Positions 39,420 to 47,333 of a DNA stretch of 64,000 nucleotides are shown piece by piece. The position numbers and the translations under genes are program-made. The stretch comes from JBELHR01 sp042091275 (GTDB taxonomy: Bacteria > Bacteroidota > Bacteroidia > Flavobacteriales > Flavobacteriaceae): positions 16,277 to 80,276 of the forward strand of contig JBELHR010000005.1 of NCBI GenBank assembly GCA_042091275.1, read 5' to 3'. Each line of letters opens with the position of its first letter. The stretch's first letter is position 1. Under the pieces are notes generated by a model. That model worked only from the letters and a program-made list of their open reading frames with translations. It made no database searches and had not been told where the DNA came from.

Positions 39420-41315
39420 ATGATTGCGAAAGAAGTTTTAAAAAAATATTGGGGTTTCGACGAATTTCGACCGCTACAGGAAGAGATAGTAGCTGCTGCT
39501 GTAAAAAAACAAAATTTAATCGCTCTTCTTCCTACAGGAGGAGGAAAATCCATTTGTTTTCAAATCCCTGCACTTTTAAGCGAAGGAATAACCCTTGTCA
39601 TCAGTCCTTTAATCTCTTTGATGGAAGATCAGGTTCTCCAACTTAAAGAAAAAAATATCAGCGCATTAAATTTGTCCTCTTCTCAATCCGAAGCAGATTT
39701 GTTAAGACTTTTGGACAATGCAGAGTATGGAGCATATAAGTTTATATATAGCTCTCCAGAAAAACTGGAGAACGAGATGGTAAAAAACAGGTTATTGCGT
39801 TTAAACATTAGTTATATAGTTTTTGACGAAGCCCACTGTATCTCTCAATGGGGACACGATTTTAGACCTGCTTATAAAAAAATCACAGCACTAACTGCCT
39901 CTTTTCCTTATAGCTCTACCCTGTGCTTGACCGCAACAGCTACGCCTGAGGTTATCGCCGATATAAGAGAGATTCTTCCCGAGGAGGATTACGAGCTATT
40001 CAAAGGTAAATTCGATAGAGAGAATTTAATCTACAAGGTCGACAACACGCAAAACAAACTACTTCAGCTTCAAAAACATATTAAATCATACCGTCTTGAC
40101 AACCAATCTACCATTGTCTACACGAATTCTCGAAAGAAAACACAAGAAATATCTCAGAGACTTAATTCATTAGGATATAAAACAGGAATATATCACGGTG
40201 GACTCGACAAAGCGGAAAAGACCCAGACACTAGATCTTTGGTTAAAAAATGAACTTTCTATTGTTGTTGCAACCAATGCATTTGGAATGGGAATAGACAA
40301 AGGAAATGTAAATCTGGTCATTCATTACGATTTACCTTATTCCATAGAAAATTATATACAAGAAGCAGGAAGAGCAGGAAGAATGGGACAACTCAGTCAT
40401 GCCATTTTAATGACTAATGATAATGAACTTGACTTTTATGAAAAAAGACAGATTCAAAACTCCATTACTCTTGAAAAAATAAAGCAGGTTTATTTTAACC
40501 TAAATCAATACTTTAAAATCTCCTATGGTACTCTGGAGGAAAATAGCTTCGGTTTAAATTTTAATCTCTTTTGTAAACAATACGAACTCCCTGTTTTTGA
40601 AACCTACTCGATTTTTAAATTACTTCACAACGAAGGCTTACTGCTTCTTAAAGAAGTTTTTAAGGACGAAGTAAGTATTCAATTAAATCGATCGCCCGAA
40701 GAATTCTATCGCGTTATCGACAGAAATAAGGATTTAGAACCGATAGTATCAAAACTGCTCAGGAGCTACCCAGGTTTATTTGACGAGGAAATTCAATTGG
40801 ACTTGAGCTATATTGGAAAATCTTTAAAATATTCCAAAAATTATACCTTGTCTCTTTTGGAGCGACTAAAAAAAATGGATTTAATAGTCTTAAATCACAT
40901 CAATACGGATTTGACCCTAAAATTTCTCCAACCTCGTGAAGACGACAGGACAATCAACAGATATGCAAAGAATCTTGAATTTATCTTAGATCAAAAAAAG
41001 ATTAAATCCTTAAAAGTTCTTCAATATGTCCGTGAAACAAGAGCTTGCAGAAAAGCGTATTTGATTAAATACTTTTCTGAGGAACTCATAACAGATTGCG
41101 GTAAATGTGACTTTTGTAAAAAGAAAGTTAATTTTGATTCAGCGGACTGCCAAAAGGAAATTTTAGAAATCTTATCTAGCGATAGTTTGGATCTAGACCA
41201 ACTTTTGTTGCAAAGTACCTATTCAAAAGAGGAACTTATAACTGCCCTAAAATTTCTTTTACACAGAGGAGAAATCATTCAAACCAAATTTTTAAAATTC
41301 AAAATAGATCAATAA
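39420..41315 (+). CDS. recQ: ATP-dependent DNA helicase RecQ
   Basis: A 631-residue RecQ helicase (3' to 5') acting in recombination and fork repair. Walker A PTGGGKSICFQIPAL, DEAH box FDEAHCISQWGHDF, motif VI IQEAGRAGR and the zinc site C-x(n)-CGKCDFC are all present. The C-terminal region has a winged helix, but I do not see a typical HRDC domain; the last part (SKEELITALKFLLHRG) is a short helical module instead. It lies between the AAA ATPase and fmt, 1 base before fmt. Confidence 0.96.
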   Translation: MIAKEVLKKYWGFDEFRPLQEEIVAAAVKKQNLIALLPTGGGKSICFQIPALLSEGITLVISPLISLMEDQVLQLKEKNISALNLSSSQSEADLLRLLDNAEYGAYKFIYSSPEKLENEMVKNRLLRLNISYIVFDEAHCISQWGHDFRPAYKKITALTASFPYSSTLCLTATATPEVIADIREILPEEDYELFKGKFDRENLIYKVDNTQNKLLQLQKHIKSYRLDNQSTIVYTNSRKKTQEISQRLNSLGYKTGIYHGGLDKAEKTQTLDLWLKNELSIVVATNAFGMGIDKGNVNLVIHYDLPYSIENYIQEAGRAGRMGQLSHAILMTNDNELDFYEKRQIQNSITLEKIKQVYFNLNQYFKISYGTLEENSFGLNFNLFCKQYELPVFETYSIFKLLHNEGLLLLKEVFKDEVSIQLNRSPEEFYRVIDRNKDLEPIVSKLLRSYPGLFDEEIQLDLSYIGKSLKYSKNYTLSLLERLKKMDLIVLNHINTDLTLKFLQPREDDRTINRYAKNLEFILDQKKIKSLKVLQYVRETRACRKAYLIKYFSEELITDCGKCDFCKKKVNFDSADCQKEILEILSSDSLDLDQLLLQSTYSKEELITALKFLLHRGEIIQTKFLKFKIDQ

Positions 41316-41316
41316 T

Positions 41317-42252
41317 ATGAAAATAGTATTTATGGGAACTCCGGATTTTGCCACAGGAGTACTTCGAGCGATATTACAAAGCTCCCACCGCGTTGTAGGA
41401 GTTATTACAGCGCCAGACAAGCCGTCTGGAAGAGGTCGCAAATTAAATTCCTCTTCTGTGAAGACCTTTGCTATTAGTCAAGGATTGCCTGTTTTACAAC
41501 CAAAAAACTTAAAGGACCCCGAGTTTCTGGGGGAATTAAAAGCTTTGGGAGCAGATATACAGGTTGTGGTTGCCTTTAGGATGCTTCCAAAACAAGTGTG
41601 GCAGATGCCAAAAAAGGGAACATTCAATCTTCACGCTTCCCTATTACCAGACTACCGAGGGGCCGCTCCAATAAATTGGGCTATTATTAATGGAGAAACA
41701 AAAAGTGGGGTGACTACATTTTTTATCGATGATAAAATTGATACTGGTGCCGTAATTGACCAAACCATAATGGACATAGCTCCTGACGAAAATTTGGGAG
41801 AGTTACACGATAGGATGATGACCACTGGGGCGGCGCTCGTAAATAAAACACTTGACGCTATCGAAAATCAGTCCTATACCCTAAAAGAGCAGGACACAGA
41901 TAACCCGAAAATGGCCCCTAAACTAAATCCTGAGAATTGTAAAATTGATTGGAATCAAAATGGAACAAAGATCTTTAATCTTATTCGAGGATTAAACCCC
42001 TATCCGGCAGCATGGACTAGTATACAATCTGGAGATAGCGAAATCAAGGCTAAGATATATCGCGTTTCTTTCCAAGCACTGAGTCACCAAAAAGCGGTTG
42101 GAACTCTAGAGCAAACCAAAAAAGAATTATTTGTGTATTGCCTAGATGGTAAAATCAAAATTGAAACCATCAAAATAGCAGGAAAGAAAATAATGGATGC
42201 ACAAAGCCTGTTAAACGGATTTAATTTCGAAGCCAATTCTTTTTGCTCTTAA
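41317..42252 (+). CDS. fmt: Methionyl-tRNA formyltransferase
   Basis: A 311-residue enzyme that formylates initiator Met-tRNA using 10-formyltetrahydrofolate. The start IVFMGTPDFA, the catalytic block NLHASLLPDYRGAAPINWAI, and the formyltransferase C-terminal domain are all normal. It starts 1 base after recQ ends, so it is the last gene of the ATPase-recQ-fmt operon. No initiator tRNA gene is in the window. Confidence 0.97.
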   Translation: MKIVFMGTPDFATGVLRAILQSSHRVVGVITAPDKPSGRGRKLNSSSVKTFAISQGLPVLQPKNLKDPEFLGELKALGADIQVVVAFRMLPKQVWQMPKKGTFNLHASLLPDYRGAAPINWAIINGETKSGVTTFFIDDKIDTGAVIDQTIMDIAPDENLGELHDRMMTTGAALVNKTLDAIENQSYTLKEQDTDNPKMAPKLNPENCKIDWNQNGTKIFNLIRGLNPYPAAWTSIQSGDSEIKAKIYRVSFQALSHQKAVGTLEQTKKELFVYCLDGKIKIETIKIAGKKIMDAQSLLNGFNFEANSFCS

Positions 42253-42289
42253 AGACGCATTGTGACTGGCTTTGTGTAAAAATCGCTGA

Positions 42290-42325
42290 TGTTATTAACA
42301 ATTTTTAGTTCTTATTAACAATTTT
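42290..42325. repeat. Two 14-bp direct repeats upstream of HU
   Basis: TTATTAACAATTTT occurs at 42292-42305 and again at 42312-42325, starts exactly 20 bases apart, about two helical turns. The first copy sits inside the perfect palindrome TGTTATTAACA (42290-42300). They lie 44-77 bases upstream of the HU -7 box, in a 178-base gap that has no gene. Confidence 0.6.
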
Positions 42326-42346
42326 ATGGGTTTTTATAGGGTTTAC

Positions 42347-42376
42347 TTGCACAGTAAGGCATTCCTACTATATTTG
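42347..42376 (+). promoter_or_regulatory. Promoter of the HU gene (TTG-N19-TATATTTG)
   Basis: TTG at 42347-42349, 19 bases, then TATATTTG at 42369-42376. The ATG is at 42431, leaving an A-rich leader of about 50 bases. Confidence 0.72.
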
Positions 42377-42430
42377 TTATGCTATAAAAAGCAAAAACTG
42401 TTTAACCAAATAATTAAAAATTAAATTATT

Positions 42431-42703
42431 ATGAACAAATCAGACTTAATCGATGCAATGGCTGCTGATGCCGGAATTTCAAAATCAGCTGCTAAAGCTG
42501 CATTAGAATCTTTAACTGGAAACGTAACAAAAGCTCTTAAAGGAGGCGGAAAAGTTGCTTTAGTAGGTTGGGGAACTTGGTCAGTTTCTAAAAGAGCTGC
42601 ACGTGAAGGAAGAAATCCTCAGACAGGAAAAACAATCCAAATCGCTGCTAAAAATGTAGTTAAATTCAAAGCAGGTGCTGGTTTGAGTGATTCTGTAAAC
42701 TAG
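42431..42703 (+). CDS. HU-family DNA-binding protein
   Basis: A 90-residue nucleoid protein of the HU/IHF family. The helical start MNKSDLIDAMAADAGISKSA, the strand GGGKVALVGWGTWSV and the DNA-binding arm region RAAREGRNPQTGKTIQIAAK (with the tip Pro) are typical. It forms dimers that bend DNA. Codon use and the strong promoter and terminator fit a highly expressed gene. It stands alone, with a repeat-bearing upstream region (42290-42325). Confidence 0.96.
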   Translation: MNKSDLIDAMAADAGISKSAAKAALESLTGNVTKALKGGGKVALVGWGTWSVSKRAAREGRNPQTGKTIQIAAKNVVKFKAGAGLSDSVN

Positions 42704-42723
42704 AATAAAAACATTATATTTTT

Positions 42724-42752
42724 AAAACCTTCCTCTCCGGAAGGTTTTTTTT
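42724..42752 (+). terminator. Intrinsic terminator after HU
   Basis: A 10-bp stem AAAACCTTCC / GGAAGGTTTT with loop TCTCC followed by T residues, 21 bases past the HU stop. Confidence 0.88.
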
Positions 42753-42796
42753 GTTTCAATTATTCCGTATCTTTAGTAGAACTAAAACTCATTAAT

Positions 42797-43354
42797 ATGA
42801 AGTTGACAAAAGAGTTGAGAGGAAAATTACTAATATCAGCACCTGCAATTTTAGATGATGCTTCTTTTAATCGCAGCCTTATTTTAGTGGCAGAACATTC
42901 TACAGATAGTTCCCTAGGTTTTATAATGAACCGCCCATCTAAATTTACTTTAAACGACTTGTTACCCGATGTAAATTGTAATTTTACGGTGTTTAAAGGT
43001 GGTCCAGTAGAAACGGACAATATTTATTTTATTCACAACATTCCGCATTTGATTCCAAATAGTATAAAAGTAACCGATGGCATTTATTGGGGAGGTAGTT
43101 TTGCCCAACTAAAAACCTTGTTGAACCAAAATAAAATCAATGAGAATGAAATTCGATTTTTTCTTGGCTATGCGGGCTGGTCCCCGGATCAACTAGAAGA
43201 TGAACTGGATGAAAAATCTTGGTTTGTCAGGGAAAACACCTACTTCAATATATTAGATATTAAAATAGACCAACTTTGGAAGAGTAATCTTTTATCTTTT
43301 GGATCTAAATATCAGATATGGGTAAACGCTCCAAGCAATCCGAGCTTAAATTAA
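42797..43354 (+). CDS. YqgE/AlgH family protein
   Basis: A 185-residue protein of the YqgE/AlgH (DUF179) family. The conserved segments are clear: LLISAPAILDDASFNRSL, GFIMNRPS, FKGGPVETD and the late FLGYAGWSPDQLEDEL. Function is unproven; the family is found beside ruvX in proteobacteria and near aminotransferase genes here. The 3' end overlaps the class-IV aminotransferase gene by 9 bases. Confidence 0.93.
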   Translation: MKLTKELRGKLLISAPAILDDASFNRSLILVAEHSTDSSLGFIMNRPSKFTLNDLLPDVNCNFTVFKGGPVETDNIYFIHNIPHLIPNSIKVTDGIYWGGSFAQLKTLLNQNKINENEIRFFLGYAGWSPDQLEDELDEKSWFVRENTYFNILDIKIDQLWKSNLLSFGSKYQIWVNAPSNPSLN

Positions 43355-44158
43355 ATTCTCGATCTGACTTCTCAATTCGAGGGCAATATCGGTTTTAAAT
43401 ACTTTCTTTTTGTAGTTAGTCACGGGCTGAAGTAGCATATTGACGTTAGTGACAAAGACCTCATCCGCTCTTTGAAGATCAAATGGGTTAAAATCCTTTT
43501 CTACAAAGGTCAAATCTTTATTTTTCTCCAACAACACTTTTAACTGTTTGCGGACTATTCCATTTAAAGCACCTGACCCAAGTGGCGGCGTACTAATTTC
43601 TGAGCCTTTGACACAGTATATATTTCCAAGGTTAGTGGAAACCACACCCTTGTTTCCATTCAACAGTAAAGAAGCATCCCAGTCGTTTTCTTTAGCAAAA
43701 ACAGAGGCTAAAACGTATTCTAGTTTTTGAGTGGATTTGATAGAACCCAAAAAACTTGGATTTAAAAAGAAATCTTTAAATACCCCAATTTCAAATCGCT
43801 CCTTTAACCTATACGTTCTATTTTGAGCGGTCACCAGAAAATCGATATCGGAGGATTCTGGTGTATATAGTCCTCCCTCCTTTCTGTAGGCGACAAAACG
43901 CAAAAAATTACTTCCCGGATTCGCCTCGAAGGTCTTGATGAGTTCTTCTTCAAAATATTCCAAGGTAAAAAACATCGGGATCTCCATTCTCAGCATTCTT
44001 AGAGAAGCCATAAGTCTAAAATAATGATCCTCTGCGAAACAAGGTTTTCCTTCGGATATTCTAATGCTCTCAAAAACTCCATCACCGTATAAGAAAGATC
44101 TGTTGTCAGCACTGAGAAAGTTTGGGTTGGAACTCAACGTTCCATTGAAATTTATCAT
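43346..44158 (-). CDS. Class IV aminotransferase family protein
   Basis: A 270-residue PLP enzyme of fold type IV, related to branched-chain aminotransferase and 4-amino-4-deoxychorismate lyase. The N-terminal FLYGDGVFESIRI, the region of the catalytic lysine in SIKSTQKLEYVLA, and the phosphate loop GSGALNGIVRKQ are present. The acidic residue that usually contacts the PLP ring nitrogen (E-x4-N-I-F) appears as Ser in VVSTNLGNIY, which makes the activity uncertain. The ATG at 44158 is used because a TAnnTTTG box at 44179-44186 lies inside the longer frame to 44212. Confidence 0.85.
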   Translation of the reverse strand: MINFNGTLSSNPNFLSADNRSFLYGDGVFESIRISEGKPCFAEDHYFRLMASLRMLRMEIPMFFTLEYFEEELIKTFEANPGSNFLRFVAYRKEGGLYTPESSDIDFLVTAQNRTYRLKERFEIGVFKDFFLNPSFLGSIKSTQKLEYVLASVFAKENDWDASLLLNGNKGVVSTNLGNIYCVKGSEISTPPLGSGALNGIVRKQLKVLLEKNKDLTFVEKDFNPFDLQRADEVFVTNVNMLLQPVTNYKKKVFKTDIALELRSQIENLI

Positions 44159-44178
44159 GTCGATATACAATTGGGATA

Positions 44179-44186
44179 CAAAAGTA
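44179..44186 (-). promoter_or_regulatory. -7 promoter box (TACTTTTG) for the class IV aminotransferase
   Basis: Exact TAnnTTTG match on the minus strand, 20 bases before the ATG at 44158. Confidence 0.66.
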
Positions 44187-44225
44187 TCAAAAAAAAAACC
44201 TTGATTTCTCAAGGTTTAAAATATT

Positions 44226-44600
44226 TTATGCTCCGATGACGTGTTTTAATTCGCCAATGGAATTTTCCCAATACATTCGGACTTCGTCTTCGTCTCCATC
44301 ATCGTAAAAATCGGTGATAATCAAAGAGACATCATTGGTCAATTCATCTACTTGAATCTTAAATTCAAAGTACGTTGCAGCATCTTCATCAGAGGTCCAT
44401 TTTAGTTTGAGACGCTCGTCGTTGCTCTTTGCCAATACTTTAGCTTCCTCTTCCGATCCGTCCCAAATAAATTGGTATACCTTCCCTCGAGAATTTACAT
44501 TATCCGCAAACCACTCTGATAAATTAGAGGGGGCAGAAAAATATTGGAATAGCAGGGAGGGAGATGCGTGGATGGGAAATTCTATTTCAATTTTGTTCAT
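44226..44600 (-). CDS. START-like domain protein
   Basis: A 124-residue protein with a START/SRPBCC-like fold (Aha1-type helix-grip). The segments EFPIHASPSLLFQYFSAPSN, LSEWFADNV and the final helix YWENSIGELKHVIGA are typical of a Bacteroidota family of small lipid-cavity proteins. The cavity may hold a hydrophobic ligand; none is known. It ends 67 bases before the start of the aminotransferase gene on the same strand. No promoter box was identified. Confidence 0.85.
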   Translation of the reverse strand: MNKIEIEFPIHASPSLLFQYFSAPSNLSEWFADNVNSRGKVYQFIWDGSEEEAKVLAKSNDERLKLKWTSDEDAATYFEFKIQVDELTNDVSLIITDFYDDGDEDEVRMYWENSIGELKHVIGA

Positions 44601-44655
44601 CTAAATTTTCTTTTTTAACAAGAGCAATATAGAATATTTTTTTTAATTCAAATTC

Positions 44656-44685
44656 TTGCAACACTATAAAAATGTATTATATTTG
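44656..44685 (+). promoter_or_regulatory. Promoter of tRNA-Met (TTG-N19-TATATTTG)
   Basis: TTG at 44656-44658, 19 bases, then TATATTTG at 44678-44685; the tRNA starts 15 bases later. Confidence 0.78.
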
Positions 44686-44699
44686 CACCCGCATTAAGA

Positions 44700-44773
44700 G
44701 GCGAGGTAGCTCAGTTGGTTAGAGCGTCGGATTCATAACCCGGAGGTCTGCGGTTCAATTCCGCATCTCGCTA
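44700..44773 (+). tRNA. tRNA-Met (elongator type, anticodon CAT)
   Basis: A 74-base cloverleaf: acceptor GGCGAGG/TCTCGCT with G-U pairs at both ends, D arm AGCTCAGTTGGTTAGAGC, loop TTCATAA with anticodon CAT, T arm TGCGG-TTCAATT-CCGCA, discriminator A. It lacks the C1-A72 mismatch and the three G-C pairs of an initiator, so it is the elongator; a CAT tRNA modified to read isoleucine AUA is a less likely alternative. CCA is not encoded. Confidence 0.93.
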
Positions 44774-44776
44774 CAA

Positions 44777-44807
44777 AAAAAGGTTCAGATTTTATCTGAA
44801 CCTTTTT
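44777..44807 (+). terminator. Terminator after tRNA-Met
   Basis: A 14-bp stem (AAAAAGGTTCAGAT / ATCTGAACCTTTTT) with a three-base loop, 4 bases past the tRNA. Confidence 0.92.
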
Positions 44808-44844
44808 ATTTTACCTATAATTGGCTTTAACGAAGGCTAAATTT

Positions 44845-46356
44845 CTATTCAGAATCCAAGTCCATTAGGCGTTTCGGCAAAGATTTTTTGGTCTTTACAC
44901 CAAGCTCTTTTAACTTGTTCGCCTGCCTTACCAAATTGTCATTTCCGGTACTGAGTTGACTGTAAGCATCCTTGTAGGAGTTTTGCGCTTTTTCCATATA
45001 GTCTCCTACTCGTTCCAAGTTACTTACAAAACCGACAAATTTATCGTAGAGTTTAGATCCGCGGTCTGCAATCGCTTGCGTATTTTCATTTTGTCTTTCG
45101 CGCTTCCACAAATCCTCAATTAACTTTAAGGAGGTGATTAAATTTGTTGGATTCAACAGTAATATCCTTTTGTCATAAGCGTACTCCCACAAATTCGAAT
45201 CGTGCTTTAAGGCTGCAACATAAGCGGCCTCTGAAGGAATAAACATCATCACAAAGTCCAACGCTTTGTCGTAATCGTCGTAGCCCTTTTTGCTAAGAGC
45301 CAAAATATGGGTTTTAATAGCGTTTACATGACCATCTAGTTCCGCAGCTCTAAGGGATTCATCTTCCGCATCCATAGCTCTCGTAAAGGCGTTTAGGGAA
45401 ACTTTAGAGTCTATGATTACTGTTCTGTTGTCGGGATAATTAATTAAGGCGTCTGGACGCATTTTTTTATCGGAGGCATCACTTCTAAGTGCTCTACCCG
45501 ATTCATCTTCTAATTGCTTTTCCAAAAAATACTCTTCTCCTTTTCGCAAACCAGATTTTTCTAAAATGCGCTCGAGGATCATCTCTCCCCATCTCCCTTG
45601 AGTTTTTACCTCTCCTTTTAAAGCATTGGTCAAATTACGAGCTTCTTGACTTATACTTTGATTCAGCTCTTGCAGCTCTTTAACTCGTTCTCCAAGAGAA
45701 AATCGCTCTTTACTCTCCTTCATATAAACCTCATCAACTCGCTTTTTAAAGGATTCGATATCTTTATTTAAGGGACTTAGTATCTGTTTTAAATTCTCCT
45801 TGTTAGTCTCTGTAAAACGGGCAGTCTTTTGTTCTAAAATCTTCGAAGCTATTTGCTCGAACTCCAAATTAAACTTTTTTTGAAGCGCGGTAATCTCTTC
45901 CTTTTGAGTATCGAGCTTTTCTAAAGCAGCTGTCTTTTCGGCAGATGTAGTTGCCAATTCTCGCTGTATCTTATTAAAACTATTTTCTTTCGCTAAAAAA
46001 CGTTCCTCCAAGGAGTTCAAAGAGGCTTTGAGTTGTGTAATTTGAAGTTCGGAACCCTCTAGTTTGGCATCGAGAGAAGCCTTAATTTTTTGATTTTCTG
46101 AAAAACGATTTTGAGATAGTTCCATATCCTCTTCCAAAGATTGATTTCTCACTTTTATCCCTCTCAATTCTTCTGAAATCCGAGCTTGTTTTTCCAACAA
46201 TTCGATATCCTTGACATTGCTTAGATTCAACTCGGATTCCAAGTCTTTTATTCTGTTTTGCAATACTGTTTGATTCGTAAGTTTTGACTTGCTATAAAAA
46301 AAACTAGTTAAGCCTCCCAAGACCAAGCCAATACCTAAACCGATGTATAATTCCAT
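44845..46356 (-). CDS. rmuC: DNA recombination protein RmuC
   Basis: A 503-residue RmuC homologue. It starts with one membrane helix (GLGIGLVLGGLTSFFY), goes on with about 200 residues of coiled coil, and ends with the RmuC nuclease-like domain: GRWGEMILERILEKSGLRKG, RPDALINYPDNRTVIIDSKV, MFIPSEAAYVAAL. The fold belongs to the PD-(D/E)xK group, with the residues D-x-K in IDSKV. RmuC limits inversions at repeats and, more recently, has been linked to removal of blocked or foreign DNA. Single gene with its own promoter box. Confidence 0.95.
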   Translation of the reverse strand: MELYIGLGIGLVLGGLTSFFYSKSKLTNQTVLQNRIKDLESELNLSNVKDIELLEKQARISEELRGIKVRNQSLEEDMELSQNRFSENQKIKASLDAKLEGSELQITQLKASLNSLEERFLAKENSFNKIQRELATTSAEKTAALEKLDTQKEEITALQKKFNLEFEQIASKILEQKTARFTETNKENLKQILSPLNKDIESFKKRVDEVYMKESKERFSLGERVKELQELNQSISQEARNLTNALKGEVKTQGRWGEMILERILEKSGLRKGEEYFLEKQLEDESGRALRSDASDKKMRPDALINYPDNRTVIIDSKVSLNAFTRAMDAEDESLRAAELDGHVNAIKTHILALSKKGYDDYDKALDFVMMFIPSEAAYVAALKHDSNLWEYAYDKRILLLNPTNLITSLKLIEDLWKRERQNENTQAIADRGSKLYDKFVGFVSNLERVGDYMEKAQNSYKDAYSQLSTGNDNLVRQANKLKELGVKTKKSLPKRLMDLDSE

Positions 46357-46375
46357 AAAATAGCGTTAATTCGTT

Positions 46376-46383
46376 CAAATTTA
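46376..46383 (-). promoter_or_regulatory. -7 promoter box (TAAATTTG) for rmuC
   Basis: Exact TAnnTTTG match on the minus strand, 19 bases before the ATG at 46356. Confidence 0.68.
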
Positions 46384-46441
46384 TAAAATTATTTAGGCTT
46401 TTTGACGAAAAATCATTTATTTGCAAGAAACCCCGTTTTAA

Positions 46442-47326
46442 ATGGAAATACCAGAAATTCCAAATTTAATCCACTACGCAATACCTCTTTTTGTATTGAC
46501 AATTTTAGCGGAAATAATCGTAACGGTTTATGCCAGTTCAAAATCCTACGATTACAAGGATGCTATGACTTCAATCACCATGGGTATTGGTAATGTTTTG
46601 GTGGGAATTCTAGCCAAAGGACTTAGCTTAGGATTTCTTTTTCTCTGCTATCAATTTAGACTTTTTGATATTCCTTTTACCTGGTGGGCATGGATTTTGG
46701 TGTTTTTTGGGGAAGATTTGACTTATTATTGCCAACACAGAATCGGCCACGAAAGCAGATTTTTCTGGGCATCACACGTGGTACATCACTCCTCACAGAA
46801 ATACAACCTCTCTACTGCTGTCCGTCAAACTTGGACGGGAAGTTTTACTGGTTTTTTCTTTACTGGTTGGCTTGCATTATTGGGTTTTCACCCGCTGATG
46901 ATTGTTACCCAAGGCGCAATTAGTCTTTTGTATCAATATTGGATTCACACCGAAATGATTGACAAAATGCCACGATGGTTTGAATATATTTTTAATACTC
47001 CCTCTCATCATCGCGTACACCACGCTACCAACCCTCAATATTTAGATCGCAACCACGCGGGTATTTTAATAATTTGGGATAGAATGTTTGGTACTTTTGA
47101 GCCTGAAGTAGAAAAGCCGGTTTATGGTTTGACACAAAATATTGAAACTCACAATCCAGTAAAAGTGGCTTTTTTGGAATGGTATTATCTTTTGAAAGAC
47201 GCTTTAACTTCCGCGAAAAATCCTTGGCAGTCTATCAAATATATGTTTATGCCACCGGGCTGGAAGCACGATGGCACAGGTAAAGTTTCCAAAGATTTAC
47301 GCAAGGAGTACTTCGATAATAAATAG
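46442..47326 (+). CDS. Sterol desaturase/fatty acid hydroxylase family protein
   Basis: A 294-residue integral membrane di-iron enzyme. The eight-histidine pattern is visible in pieces: HRIGHE, HVVHHSS, HTEM and HHRVHH. Four hydrophobic stretches precede and separate them. Members hydroxylate or desaturate lipids; in Bacteroidota they may act on fatty acids or on hopanoid/sphingolipid chains. The substrate is unknown here. No exact promoter box was found (a 7-of-8 match, TTTATTTG, lies at 46426-46433). It converges on the outer-membrane protein gene 7 bases away. Confidence 0.9.
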   Translation: MEIPEIPNLIHYAIPLFVLTILAEIIVTVYASSKSYDYKDAMTSITMGIGNVLVGILAKGLSLGFLFLCYQFRLFDIPFTWWAWILVFFGEDLTYYCQHRIGHESRFFWASHVVHHSSQKYNLSTAVRQTWTGSFTGFFFTGWLALLGFHPLMIVTQGAISLLYQYWIHTEMIDKMPRWFEYIFNTPSHHRVHHATNPQYLDRNHAGILIIWDRMFGTFEPEVEKPVYGLTQNIETHNPVKVAFLEWYYLLKDALTSAKNPWQSIKYMFMPPGWKHDGTGKVSKDLRKEYFDNK

Positions 47327-47333
47327 TCTAGTC

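Noticed and set aside
44700..44773. tRNA-Met as initiator tRNA
   Set aside because: Position 1 is G with U72 and the anticodon stem lacks the three consecutive G-C pairs of initiators.
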